Source: Dichetophora obliterata (taxonomy: Eukaryota; Arthropoda; Insecta; Diptera; Sciomyzidae). From it: a DNA stretch of 64,000 nt. This document shows, piece after piece, positions 34,881 through 47,079 of the stretch. Both the position numbers and the translations under genes were made by a program. Location: assembly GCA_963920525.1 (NCBI GenBank), contig OY986438.1:187718388-187782387 (forward strand), in the 5' to 3' direction. Each line of letters opens with the position of its first letter. Position 1 is the first letter of the stretch. The notes under the pieces were generated by a model, which searched no databases, had not been told where the DNA came from, and saw nothing but the letters and a program-made list of their open reading frames with translations.

Positions 34881-36790
34881 GTAGTGTCATCGCTAGTTGG
34901 CGAACTCTAAAGTTTAGCCTCTGAAAGAGTCGGCTACATGACAACATTCATGAATATCTTGAAGTTGTTGTAATAGAGTGGAAAAAGTTAGGCGTTGACA
35001 ACCGCTACTTTGCATTATATTTTGTATGAATTTTTTTAAGTCCAGCGGCTCATGCAGAAACTTCCTTTAAGAAATCATCACGAAAAGTTCGTCAATGATG
35101 CCGCGAACTACTGGGTGGTTATGAAGTACTGGCTTTCTTTATGTTAATGTCTTCAATTAAGTTACTGCAATCAGATTTGTTTAGCGTTAAATCGTAGCAA
35201 AATAACTTTTAACACATTAAATAAATCAACTCTTGGCTCCAGATACCTTAAAATTGATATAAGTTTTAGAAATTATCCTTATTTTGGCTCTTTACGTATT
35301 TATGACCTGTTTTGCTGCTCGTCACTATTTTGATCACTGTTGATGCAAAAAGAGCTTTTCCAAAGTGCTCAGAATACGAATTTGTATCAATTGTGATTTT
35401 TGTATCAATTGATACTGAGGTGGCTTTTGTGACTTTGTTAAAATAGAGCTGTAAAATTCATATCTCAAACACTTCTTTTTTTTAACAAACCGATTATTAA
35501 GTTTGAACTACCGTTGCTAGGGTAATTAATTGGACTTTAATCTTAAAGAAATTTTGGCGGTTTGGGGTTCTATCCCTTGGAGTAAGGTAATTAATTTTCT
35601 CAGAGCTTTAAAAATTACCTTTTCAATAATATCGACCCCTTTGCGCGTAATTATCGCAAGTGCCATTTTTTCGAAACTGACTTTTTGATGCAAATATGTT
35701 CACACTTCCAGCGCATCACCTGGTAATATATTGTAGCTGTAATTCTTATAGTAAATTAGTCAAATGTCTAATTTCATGTCAATTTTGGTTTTGATATTGC
35801 ACGCTGAAGCACAGAAAAGTAGAAAAAAATCGATCCTGTAAAATTTTTTTTTTTGGCATATAGGTTAAATTCGCGCAAATGGGTCGGTATAGAGACTCAA
35901 TGTGCTTATAAGATATCGTAATTTTGGTCCATTGGTTTGGTTTTTTTTTTTTTTTTGGTTGGAAAGTCAACTTAAAAAGGTGGAAATAGTGAACTTAAAA
36001 TTTTTAACCATGAACAATTTTTAATACAAATTACGATACATAAAAAAAATATTTTTTCCACCCTTTCAGCAATAAAAATATCACTAATGTTTTTGTTTAA
36101 ATACACCTAAGTCCATTATGTCGAAATAACCTCTTTCCATCTTTTACAACCAGCGGTTTTATCTATGTCTAGTAAATCTCAAGATTAACGACGACATTTG
36201 TAAATTCATTATATTCACAACCCAACATACTTTCAATGCTGCGCATTTCACTTCATAAGTTTTAGTTTCTATGTCATGTTTTTTTGCGTTAGCATCATCA
36301 TCATCATCATCATCATCTACTTACTCATGTATCAGCAGCACACCCTTCCACTTCATCCTTACTGATACCATGCTCCTCACATTACCGTTTTTCACTGTGA
36401 GGAAACGCAATAAAAACGTCTTTGCACAAAATTATAACATGTCATCATCATAAAACGGAAAGACTCTGCGCACTGCTGTCAGTCATGCGAAACGGAAGCG
36501 GAAATCGCCAGCCCATACAGATGTTTGTGTTGAGCACAAGACTACAGACTAGGGCAACTAAAGCTGCTTGAACACTGGCTGGCTGGCTTACTGGCTGACT
36601 GTCAGAGTTCAAGAAGCTCATAACATTTAATTATGAATTAATTTAACTGTGCTTTTGTGATTTTTATGATTTCTCTTGATTCGCCATTAATTGACTAATG
36701 GCTGTTTTTACAGCAATTCGAAGGAGTGGTCATATTTTTTTAATTCTATTATAATATGTTAATGTTTCTTTCTTTTTTTGTTTTTTTCAG
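34881..36790. other. intronic sequence before miple exon 2
   Basis: No coding sequence seen apart from the start of the exon at 36791. It contains a (CAT)n microsatellite (about 36292-36318) and a less AT-rich segment near 36460-36610 with GGCTGGCTGGC repeats. The end, with a long T-tract and CAG at 36788-36790, is a strong splice acceptor. Confidence 0.55.
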
Positions 36791-36928
36791 GATTATCGTG
36801 CCGTTATGGCAAGAATCCGTGGTCAGAATGCGATGCCAAGACCAACACACGCTCACGAACGTTGACCTTGAAGAAGGGCGATCCAGGCTGCGATCAAACC
36901 AGAACAATTCAGAAGAAATGCAAAAAAG
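36791..36928 (+). CDS. miple: Miple-like midkine/pleiotrophin protein, cysteine-rich domain exon
   Basis: The exon runs from the acceptor TTTTTTCAG to a donor at 36929 (AAAAAAG before GTTAGC), 138 nt. Entering with one base from exon 29169-29400, it reads LSCRYGKNPWSECDAKTNTR, SRTLTLKKGDPGCDQTR, TIQKKCKK. This is the N-terminal PTN/MK domain: C.Y....W..CD with four cysteines in family spacing, a central aromatic W, and the basic residues that bind heparin. It leaves phase 1, so at least one further exon (the second PTN-like domain and a basic tail) is needed. I could not find it to the right, so it may lie outside the window, be in sequence I missed, or be lost. The protein is expected to be secreted. 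Confidence 0.88.
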
Positions 36929-38790
36929 GTTAGCTCGATGAACTATTGCTTGAATAAATTTCTGTTTTACTCAAATTTTGTAAAAAATTCGAAACGTTGA
37001 AATACTTAATAAAATATCAAAAATATTTTGTCCCGTATGCTCATCGAAACTATATCTAAACTGTATCGAAACTGAAGCTAAGACCGCTAGTCGATTACAC
37101 CTACAATTTATTTAATTTACTGAACGTTATTATTAGATTGATGTTTTGCGAAATATTCGAAATTATCTGTAACTGGCTTTTTTTTCGGAATCAAAACTAC
37201 AACGGCTAATATCTAAAAAGAATTTAAAAATATCAGACGTGGTTTTCGGAATTTCTGACAGATTTAAACGTTCAAATTATTTTGTCTGTAAAATAGTGTA
37301 ATCTGAACAAAGTGGAACTCAACACAGTCAATACAACAAATTTAAAGAGGCTTGCCAACAATGCTTGCACACATTGTAGCGTGTAGCTACAGAAGCAGTA
37401 TCTATGTACTACGCAGGTTTGCGCATGCGTTGCTAAGCATGCGTTTTTCTTTAAAAACTCCATTTATTTTTTAAATACCATAATAAATTCGAATTATTTA
37501 TGTTATGAGCAACATAACACGCTTACTGAATTTTATTTATTTTTATAAGCCATGGTTTTATATTCTGTACAGTGGTACCATCTCTGGACTCATTAACTAA
37601 AATTAATAATTAACAAAATTAATAAGCTACCCTAGTGGAAGTTTTTCTTAGGATAGAGTCAGAAAATTATCAAAAAGTCTGTTTTTTTAATGAGTTACTA
37701 ATTTTAAAACGTAACATACTTTTTTTATTATTCCTGATCAAAGTCACCTTATCCTGATTATAATCTTATTCGATTTTGATGCTCCTTAAATTTGATTGAA
37801 GGACTCTTTAAGTAAGCCTTTGGAAATCCTGATTGGCAACTGATAAGATATTGATAAGGCTTTCTTAAAAGAGCTATCTCAATAACATGCAGATCATTTC
37901 CGTAAATAAAGATTGTTTGTTTTTACTAAATTGCATACACTCGAATAAGGGCATCTTTAAGGAAATAAGCATGTGAAAAAACACTTAACAGTGGATCAAT
38001 AATAGAGTACCCATATGTTCCTTTTTCTGATTTCCTTCGCTCCCCGTGCATTTCAGATTGAGGCTAAAAAATAAGACCTGCATAAAAAAATGGATGTCAG
38101 AAATGGAAAAAACTTTAGCCCCCTGAGCTTTAAGGCAGAAAAATAGCTTAAAAATAGTAGTTGGCTTAATTACTCTATAGCTCTTAAAAGAACAATTTTA
38201 CGCTATTAAGTTGCATTATTGTTAGAGTCGTCATTTTTTACGATTTTCATGGAAGCAAATAAAAAAAGGAAGTGTAAGAGGCTTCGCTTAAAAGAAACTA
38301 AACGAAATTCCCGAGCAAAATCTGTGTCAATCGGCCTCCTTCACTCGGATGATGAAATTTTGACAGCCGAATGGAAGATATTTGGGACTTGAGAGATAAA
38401 TATGATTGTCGAAAATTGTAGCAACCCCAGGGCAAGTGCTATTTTTGACAATCGGCAAATAAATTTTTGGCACAAGCAAAAAATTTAAATAAAAAAATGT
38501 TTATGAGTTTGTGGCATTTCAAAAAGTTGCTTGGTTCGAAGTAAATCAAAAGTTCTTGTGTGATATTTCTGGCGCTGTCTTTGCATTTTGTATATCCTGG
38601 TTCATTGGGTAGAGCCAAAATGACTATTTTTTTTAACAGACAGAAATTTCGTTGAACTCAGTATTTTCATTCTTGAACGAGTGAAAAGTTTTTAAATGGC
38701 ACTCAGCCATAATATGGTACAAGCCAACACAAAATTTTTTTTATGTACCCAGCAAATCAAATGATATTGGTTTGATATCAAATGACATTT
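36929..38790. other. AT-rich sequence after miple exon 2, no further exon found
   Basis: Searched by eye for a second cysteine-rich PTN/MK exon with flanking splice sites; none found. No transposon boundary was recognised. Slightly GC-richer patches near 37340-37440 and 38280-38400 do not read as protein. Confidence 0.45.
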
Positions 38791-38794
38791 TTAA

Positions 38795-39329
38795 CCCATT
38801 AACCGCGGTTGGGTATTTTTTTTACCAATAAAAATACTTCTGCAGAATTGATCATATTTCAGGATTGGTTACAGCTAAATCCTTAATTTTTTTTTTTGTT
38901 ACTTTTAGAAAACATAGAGCTATAAATTATTTTTAGAGTGTGTCAAGAAATTTTTACGTTTACCACTACATTTTCAAAGTCAAAAGTGATGAAGTTTACA
39001 AATAAGAACATAAGTGTTTTTATCATTTTTAAAAAAGGTTATATTTAAAAAAACATATAAAATCTATCTTAACAAACTAAACGACTATACCTGCAATTGA
39101 TAAAAAATTCTTGATATAAAACTGTGTTGTCGTTGCAGAAGCAATTTGTGCCCATTAAGAACACATTAACAACGGTTTGGTATTTTTATACTCAACTCAT
39201 ATCTCGACTACGCTGAACGATAAAAAGAAACCAAATTTGGTGCGACAGTTTGTTTCTGTGATCGATATAAGAAAGCACACGTAATTTGAAAGAAATCGTA
39301 CGAAGCGTTTGGTAGCCGCGGTTAATGGG
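38795..39329. mobile_element. TTAA-flanked MITE (piggyBac-type)
   Basis: It begins CCCATTAACCGCGGTT and ends AACCGCGGTTAATGGG, an exact 16-bp inverted repeat, flanked on both sides by TTAA (38791-38794 and 39330-39333). TTAA duplication and CCC..GGG ends are hallmarks of piggyBac elements. 535 bp, no transposase. The termini differ from those of the piggyBac at 59151-61695, so it belongs to another subfamily. Confidence 0.9.
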
Positions 39330-39639
39330 TTAAGGTAGTAATTCTTAATTTTATCGATGTTTCAGCATTTTTGAAATATTTGACACAAAAAAATATTAAT
39401 AAGAAAATTTTTCAATAGATCAACGTATAGGTATTTGTTTGTATATTAGGGAGTCCAATCCCGGAAGCTTTTCTCGAGAATAAAGATTTTCAATCTTGGG
39501 ATCCCGGGACTAGCTCGGGATTGAAAACTTAAGGAAGTAAATTATTTTATTAAATAGAATATTTTATTATTTATTGCTTCAAACTAAAAACTGTGAATTA
39601 ATGAACACTTATAAAGCAGCAAAACAAAACAAGACCTTA

Positions 39640-41521
39640 AGGGTATTCACAATTGCGTTGTTTTCAGTGTAGTTAAAAAACCCCGTGCTATTGATACCAT
39701 ACTTTACCGAGTGGTTTTTTTATTTTTTGTTTCTTACATGAAATCTCTAAAAACCAAAAGTATGGTAATTTTAAGTAGTTTTTAAACGCGGTTTTTAACG
39801 TTCTATTAACAACTGATCGGTTGCCAGTTGTTTTCTAATTGTTAAAATGGAAGAAGCTCAAAATGCAAGTTAAACTTTTTATGCCATATATTAATAAAAT
39901 ATATATATAGCTAGCAACCCCCCGCGGCTTTGCTCGCGATACGAAAACAATTTTTTTTTTATTTTTTTTGCAACAGTAACGCAAATAACAGCTTTAAATA
40001 TTTTTGAAAAATATTTTTGTTGCAAAAAGAACTATAAACAAGCACAATCTGGAGCTTCTAGCATGACCTTAGCTAAAGTTATGACACAAAAACAAAACAA
40101 CCTTTCATAGAACTCATATGGAGTTCTCCGAAATTCTCTGGAATCCATCTCGGTCCTAGGATTCTGGACCATCTATTCTCAAAATAACCCACTATTAATA
40201 TTGTGGGAATTTGTGAAGAAGACTTTAATAAACTTGAATTGGTTAAGGCAAGACCATAACACTGGCTTATTATTTATAAAGAACGCAACGAATATAAAAA
40301 ATTATATATAAATCCAACTCACGCCTAAGTAACTCGTGGCGCATGAGTCCTTAGGTTTACAACGATCGAAAAATAAGTTTAACGTCTAGAAAATGTTTGC
40401 GTTGACTTGGATTCAAAAACTTTCTACATTTTTCCAGTACAAATGAAACTAAAATACTCTTTATGTTGCCACATGTCTTTCATCGTATCTGCATTTCAAT
40501 AGTTTTTTTTACTATTTCAAAAATTAAGCTTGGTTAAAGTTTTTATTTTCTATGAACAAATGATTTTTGAATAATCGCAGGAGAAACCTATTCTGTATTA
40601 GCTTGGGCTTGCTAATAAAACAAAAATAAAAGAAGGTAAAATTAATAACATATTGTATTAGTTGTGTTGTGGGAATTTGTGATGATTTTAATAAACTTGA
40701 ATTTACTAAGGCAAGACCATAACTCGGGCCTAAAATTAATGGGAATACAACGATTATCATAACATGAATGTAGATCCAACTCTAACCTAAGTTACGCGTA
40801 GCGTTTAAGTTCTTCGGTTCACAATGATTGGAAAAAAGTTTGATAACAGGAAAATGTTCACATTATGTTACTGAAATATTATACTGAGGATGGGCTCATT
40901 AAATATTTGTACAAACAGTCATAAAGCTAAAGCAGCACTCAATTAATGCTTCGAAAAACTAACAAATTATATTTTAAAAGAATTACATTCAAACAAAACG
41001 GAATCAGTAAACCACCCCAAAGAATTGCAAAAACAATTTAAAATTTCTGAATTCTCAATAAGTCTTAAAACCGTATTTGCCAAACAAAATATTACAATGC
41101 AACTGTGTCACTTATTATTTTACTCAATAATTACTTTATTATGTGGTTTGTTAAGTTATTACAATAAAAACTACACACCTTAGACTTTTCTCAATCAATA
41201 ACTTGTTCGCTATTATATATATCAAAATTTTGAGTATACATGAATATCTATGATCAATTTTGATTCGAATAGTAAAAATTTCACATAAATCCGTTCAGCG
41301 GTTCTTGAGTTTACCGGCAACCACAAACATGCTAACTTTTTAAAAGTTTCATTTTTATATAATAGTATAGATTGGATAGTTAATTTATTTGCATAGTTAC
41401 AAAAATCTAAAGTGGAATGTTCTCAACCAAAAAATATATATTAAAGGGTGCTTATAATTGTTGTCTTCAACTATGGCAAAAAAAAACACAATACCACGAT
41501 ACCACACAATTGTGAATACCT
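39640..41521. mobile_element. TTA-flanked DNA element (PIF/Harbinger-like ends)
   Basis: It starts AGGGTATTCACAATTGCG and ends with the near-exact inverse CACAATTGTGAATACCT (one base shorter). TTA repeats at 39637-39639 and 41522-41524. The interior has no recognisable transposase. It includes a dispersed repeat beginning ATATATATATAGCTAGCAAC near 39901 and ending ATATAATAGTATAGATTGG near 41377, probably a later insertion. Confidence 0.75.
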
Positions 41522-42299
41522 TTATTGTTAATAAACACAAAAAACTTAAATATTATTAATGACTAGCAAGTTGTATTCATTTAAAGAACAAAAACTATGA
41601 AAAATAAAATACAGAAGAGTTTAAGGTACATAATAATAAATAAATAAAAGTATATAATAATAAATGTTAAAAAAAATTTTTTGTGTTTTTGTGTTTAAGG
41701 CAAATTAAATTTTTTAATTAAACTATTTTGAAAGTAATACACTAAGCTGATATAAATAATATAACGCGCTGATGAGAAGCACCGTTCTGATTCTATGCTA
41801 GTTGGAGAAATAGTTGTACGATAATCGTAAGCAATTCGTATGTTTCGATCAAGATTGCCTTTACATTGCTGACTTCTGCCTATGTTATGGTGGCGGTCAT
41901 GGGCACGTCATGGCCATGAATTGTTGTTGTTTCAATGTAAATGGGAAATTTGAGAGAGTGAGCGAGGGAACAAATTTCGACCACCATGGTCACCAAATGA
42001 TTCGGCTGTCCATACCAAATCACGGGATCAAAGCAGTGTTGCGTTGTGATATTATTCAATATATTTGTGTTTTAGTATTAAAATAGTACACTTATAGTAC
42101 GAAATGTCTGAAAGTAGTAATAAAATATGCTCAAAGTAACACTGGACGCCAGCCATGTTTATTTGTGCATTCAATCAAACCGGCGAAAATAAAACAAAAT
42201 AAAACGAAGACATCTCTAACATAAAAGAAAATAAATAGCGTAAGCAATTACTTTATTCATTATGTAAATAATTTTATCACAATTAATTATAGTTTTAGC

Positions 42300-42599
42300 A
42301 TGACTGGACTTTGGGATCGCTCCAGCACGGAAATGTTGATCACCATGTTCCAGCAACATGAGTGTTTGTGGAACATAAAGACCTTGGAGTACCAGGACAG
42401 GGACAAACGGGAGAAGGACATGTATTTAATAAGAAATGCATTAAAAGGAAGTATGAATGCAGAATTAAAAGTTGCAGAAGTGTTTATCTTGCCAAAACTT
42501 AACATTTTTGGCATAGGCGATGCCAAGTTTTATTGCCTACATTCCGTAATCAATATTTTAAATAAAGTATCAAAAATTTTTTATTTACATCAGCGATGA
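42300..42599 (+). pseudogene. MADF-like DNA-binding domain ORF
   Basis: An ATG-initiated frame opens MTGLWDRSSTEMLITMFQQH, then ECLWNIKTLEYQDRDKREK. This fits the start of a MADF (Myb/SANT-like) domain: a W near the N-terminus, helix 1 with L-I-x-x-F/Y, the H..LW box, then Y.dR.kR. After about 60 residues (LNAELKVAEV region) the similarity fades and the frame becomes hydrophobic and A/T-driven, so only the first half of the domain is present. MADF proteins occur as fly transcription regulators and as the accessory protein of PIF/Harbinger elements. Its position inside transposon ends favours the latter. An intron after the domain half is possible. Confidence 0.5.
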
Positions 42600-43022
42600 T
42601 ACTTCGTTGAATAAAGTACTAAAGGTAGTAAAAAGTGTACTAGTGTTCTGGGATCATATGACCGTAAGCATAACATACATTGGTCACTAAGCTCATCAAA
42701 CGAAAAAAGAGCGTAAAAAAGGACGTGACCGGAGATCATATGACCGCCATTATAAAACCGCCATTCCCGATGCTGCAAATTCTTCTTAGATATTGCAAAA
42801 TTTTTGCTCCAGTGATTCACACTCATTGTCCAAACAATCTTTTTCAGCCTCAATAAAAGGTTTTTCTAATTCAACATTCATATCAACTTAAATTGAAATG
42901 GTAGCATTTACATAAATATTAGTAATAGAAATTTTTTATTTAAAAATTCCGGAAACCCGGAAAGAAAATTCCGGGATTTAATGAGGCTTAAATCGTCCGA
43001 GATCCCGGGATTGACTTTCCTT

Positions 43023-44922
43023 TTGTGTACGTATAAAAGACTTGATTTTGTATGAGCTCAGCGGTAGTTTCTTTGCAAGACTTTATTTGCTTAGAATTAT
43101 AAAAAGCTTAAAATAAAGAAAAACATGCCGAGATTTTTTAAAATTAGATATCGTTTTGATATTGAAACTATATCGCTACATTTTATTATCGCTATCTAGT
43201 TTGCTAGGTATAAAAATATACTTGTAACAATGAAATTTTTATGAGGTATTTTTCATAGAGGCATTGGTCTCGTTCTGTCACATTTTACTGACAATTTGCA
43301 TAAGAGAGGCAGAAATTTTTTGTTAAATTCCCTTCACATAAAGACATTTAACGATATCAGGCAGTAGTTTTTTTTAACTTGCGGAATATTTCAAAAATTG
43401 ATTGAAGTTCCGCACGATCAGAAATATTTTTAAAAAGTGAACGAAAATCTGTCGTTTTTATCTGTCAGTTTTTGCTAATTTCATGCTAGCAATGTTGTTA
43501 TAAAAGTTGGTATGCATAAAAGTATCAAGAAAGTCAGTTGGTTACTATACAATACTTCGTGATAAAATTTATTTACAGCCAATATATTCATAAAATGTTT
43601 TCCAGCTAAAAACGATAGCTTAATCTGATTGAAGTTAAGTGAGTGGAAAATAGTGTCTTACTATCGCTTAAAAATACGGAAGATAACGTTGTGCAAAACA
43701 AGATAAATTTACTGTTAAACGAAAGTGTTATAAAAATATGTATGTGTGAAAACAACAAGTTAATTAATTATTATTAATTTGGTATTTGGATATAATTTGC
43801 AGCGAATATATTGGCTCATAAAATGTCTTAAATTTGATCAACCTCGATGAAAATTTGCTTTTATATAAATCGAAAATGATATCTCGAAACAGTTATAAAG
43901 TAACAATTATAAAAGTATACAGTTTGATATTCGTTTTCTTTCTTGCTAATTTTGTATATTTGTCTTTAATTCTGGTCTTTTTTGTGTTGTTGAAAAGTTT
44001 AGCAAAGCACTTAAGAATAATTATTTGAACAGTATCGTTAACTGAGAGTGTATATTTTTAAACTAATTTTTCAAAAATCCTATAAAATATTGACTTTTAA
44101 TTAAAAAATTACACAAAAGCCGTCTTTTTTACATATAAAAAATTGATTTATAAAACCATTTATATGACATCATATTTACTAGCAAAAAATGTTCCCGTTG
44201 TAACCACAACTTTTTTATCAGTTTCCATTATGAAAAAAAAAACAGGAAAAGGCCTCTGGATTTTTTTGTCAAAATATATTTTTTCGAAATGTTTTTTTTT
44301 TTTTATATTTATGATAAGTTAGTTCAGGCGCAAACATATAGTATGTGAAAAACTTAACCCAATTTCTGTTCCCAATCAAAAGCTTTCGCAAAACATTCAT
44401 TTTCTTGGCATCCGCCTTAGGTTTTAAATTGCTCATTACTCATTAAATTTTTATTACTCATTCTGGAAAATTAGCTCTATTTCAATTGAAATTTATACAA
44501 AATTTTCAAAACAATATTTTAAAAAATTAAATTCCCAAATAACTCTGATAATAAAATAATAAAAGTGGAAAATAAACAAATTGTTGGTTGAAAAAAGCCT
44601 TAGTTTTCTTATAGTTTTTAAACTAAACTTTATTTTTTAAATTCATCATAATCTTTTGATGAAAAATAAAATATCAAGAGCGTTTTTATGATATTTTAAA
44701 AAAACATGTACAAGTTAAATTATAGCCTCTTCAAAAAAAATTTTTATCAAGAGCTACTTGGCTTTCATAAAGCGAACTGAAACTTTTGAACATAAGTGTT
44801 AAAAAACACATTATACATATTTACATTATGTGAGTGTTACAGAAAGCAATCATCTATTTCAAGATACAGTTTAAAATTCAACTTATGTTTATGGCTAAGC
44901 AAATGTAAAGATAATAAAAGTA
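43023..44922. other. AT-rich sequence, nothing recognised
   Basis: No coding signature, transposon end or RNA gene was seen on either strand. It lies between the composite element and the 3' end of the minus-strand SDR gene. Confidence 0.45.
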
Positions 44923-44928
44923 TTTATT
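44923..44928 (-). promoter_or_regulatory. polyadenylation signal of the SDR gene
   Basis: AATAAA on the minus strand, 18 nt downstream of the SDR stop codon. A very short 3' UTR is plausible for this class of gene. A second A/T-rich stretch with AATAA follows further on. Confidence 0.6.
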
Positions 44929-44946
44929 CATATATACTACATGTGC

Positions 44947-45123
44947 TTAAAATAGTTCTCCAACTGGCTTGATTATCATCTCATGAACCTGTACGCTTGC
45001 AGGAGTTTGTAAGCAATAAATAATTGCATCAGCGATATCCTCTGAACGCAACATAGGAAAATTAACAGGAACGAGTTTTTTGTCCGGTATCATTTCTGTG
45101 TCCGTTGCACCAGGACTAATGCT
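44947..45123 (-). CDS. short-chain dehydrogenase (SDR), exon 2 (C-terminal)
   Basis: The second and last exon of the SDR gene whose first exon is at 50418-50990. The acceptor TTTTTATCTACAG (45124 onward on the minus strand) precedes AGC ATT AGT CCT GGT. Joined in phase 0 to exon 1, this gives KITSISPGATDTEM, the conserved PG motif with the T..E/T tail that closes the cofactor pocket in SDRs. The rest reads PVNFPMLRSEDIADAIIYCL, then QTPASVQVHEMIIKPVGELF and TAA: the LxxEDIAdai.y.L.tP..v.i.e..i.P segment of insect SDRs. Total product 249 residues, the usual family length. Confidence 0.92.
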   Translation of the reverse strand, partial: SISPGATDTEMIPDKKLVPVNFPMLRSEDIADAIIYCLQTPASVQVHEMIIKPVGELF

Positions 45124-46179
45124 CTGTAGATAAAAAGAAAAATAAATAAACAAAGCTAGAATAAGCAATTCATACGAATATTTCTCTGTGTAAAACTAAA
45201 CTAAAAATGCACTTATTCGACATTTGAATAATGAAATTAACGATTTATTATATAAAGGGCCTTATTGCAATTGACTCTAAAGTTTGAAAAAATTTATTTT
45301 GGTATTAAAAAACTTAATTGAAAGGGAATTTTTCACAAATAGGTACTAAATTTAAAAGGGAATTTCCGAAGCTTTCCAGTAGTGATTCGTTTTTCATCAA
45401 ATTATGTGTTGAGCTTTAAAAATCGACTTTTTGATCACGTTTTTGCAATGAACCCATATTTCAATTTTTCAATTTATTAGGCAGAATACGTTAGCATATG
45501 AGAATACAGTTTCTTTTACATGCTGCACAAAGAGTAACTTAACTATTAAATTATTAAATTATTAATGGGCAACTTATGGGCAACTCCGCTAAAAGTGTCC
45601 TTTTTTCAATTGAAAAATGAAATAATAAAACTTAAAGATAGAATTATGGTTTGTTTATACTATTTGGCCCTAGAGTAAGTTCAAATCGTTTGAGGCCGCA
45701 AGGTATAACGTCATAAAATTGATTTGTATGCATTTTTTGTGCTTTTGAGTGGTAACAAGAATGACACAAATGAATTTTTTTTTAACTTCTTGCTCCATTT
45801 CATGACTTTTTTCCTTTTTTGTTTAAATTTATCAGTTTTAGGCTAAGCTATTTTAGAGTTATTAACTTTTGTTTTGTCTCATTTTTTTTAAATTGCCTTT
45901 CTGTTGACTGCTGGTGTATTCAACAAACTTTTTTCGCTGGTAATATGTTGTATATTTTTTTATGCAGAGTTTTTACAAATTTTTATACTTATTTAAAGAA
46001 AAAATTAAAAGAATTAAAAAAATTCATTAATTACTTTGAACAAAACCACTTCTATTGAGTTGGGGAAAAAGTATTCGGCGTTTTCGAGTTCGCTTGATTT
46101 CAAAGTGTCATAACATTTAAACGGTAAGCTGCATCTTGCAAATCTTTTTTTCTCTTAACAGAAGACAAATCAGCTGATT

Positions 46180-47013
46180 ACACTGTTCAACACAAAGAAA
46201 AATAACAAAGTTCCGCCAACGGATTGTGATAGAGAGAGAACACAAAAAAAAAATATACGTGTATCAGCGTTTTGAAAGCTTACGTCTGAGTTTTATTTTA
46301 GAGGAGGTTTAATTTATCCCCCTTTTGAACATTCGCATAGTGAATCGGCAAACGAAACCATGTGACCCTTACGTTTTTAGTATAAGATGTGTTCAGCACA
46401 TTTATGTAAAATATTACGAGGAATATTTTTGTGGAACATTTTAACCCTCTAACTCGTCAATGTATGGGTCTTTTTGACCTGTTTTTGATAAAGGGCAAAT
46501 AAGACCCATAAAACAGGGATATAACGGGTTAAAATATTCCACAAAAATATTTTCCATAAAATTATTCTATAAGCCTCTGAATACACCAAAGCTCAAAACC
46601 AACATGAATGCCAAAAATAAGTGAAATTAAAATGTGTTTAAGGGTCAATTTCGTACTTATTTAGAATTGGTGTTAAAATGTCCCACATACATTTTAATCA
46701 TCAAAAACAGGTCAAAACAGACCCATACATTGAAGAGTAAGAGGGTTAAAGTGTTCCACAAAAATGTTCCTCGATGTATTTTACATAAATGTGCTGAACA
46801 CATCCTATACCAAAAACGTAAGGGTCAAATGGTTTCGTTTTCTGATTCACTATGAGAATGTTCAAAAGGGGGATAAATTAAACCCCCTCTAAAATATAAC
46901 TCAGACGTAAACTTTCAAAACGCTAATACATGTATATTTTTTTTTGTCCCCTCTATCAGAATCCGTTGGCAGAATTTTGTTATTTTTGAAAAAAAAAATG
47001 ATTTTGTTGTTCA
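46180..47013. mobile_element. long-inverted-repeat element, copy B
   Basis: It starts ACACTGTTCAACACAAAG. The left arm (TTCCGCCAACGGATT, GACGTAAGC, CCCTCTAAAAT and so on) is inverted on the right (AATCCGTTGGCAGAA, AGACGTAAACTTTC), giving arms of about 290 bp. Blocks such as GTCAATGTATGGGTCTTTTT are shared with copy A (22378-23193). No ORF. It inserted into the 5' untranslated part of a mariner, so it is younger than that mariner insertion. Confidence 0.85.
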
Positions 47014-47079
47014 AAATAATTATTTGTGATCATTTTGCTGATATTGGTGCATCGTGTTAAAAATTATTGCAAAGCAAAG

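Larger units (their letters stand above)
39447..43022. mobile_element. hAT-like composite element with GGGATCCCGGGA boxes
   Basis: The left end TAGGGAGTCCAATCCCGG is matched by an imperfect inverted right end (AAGGAAAGTCAATCCCGG read on the minus strand). Subterminal boxes TGGGATCCCGGGACTAG (39500) and GAGATCCCGGGATTG (43000) echo those of the element at 9296-12160. The flanking octamers TTGTATAT and TTGTGTAC match at six of eight bases. Inside are a TTA-flanked element (39640-41521) and a MADF-like ORF. No hAT transposase is visible, so the assignment is by ends only. Confidence 0.5.
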
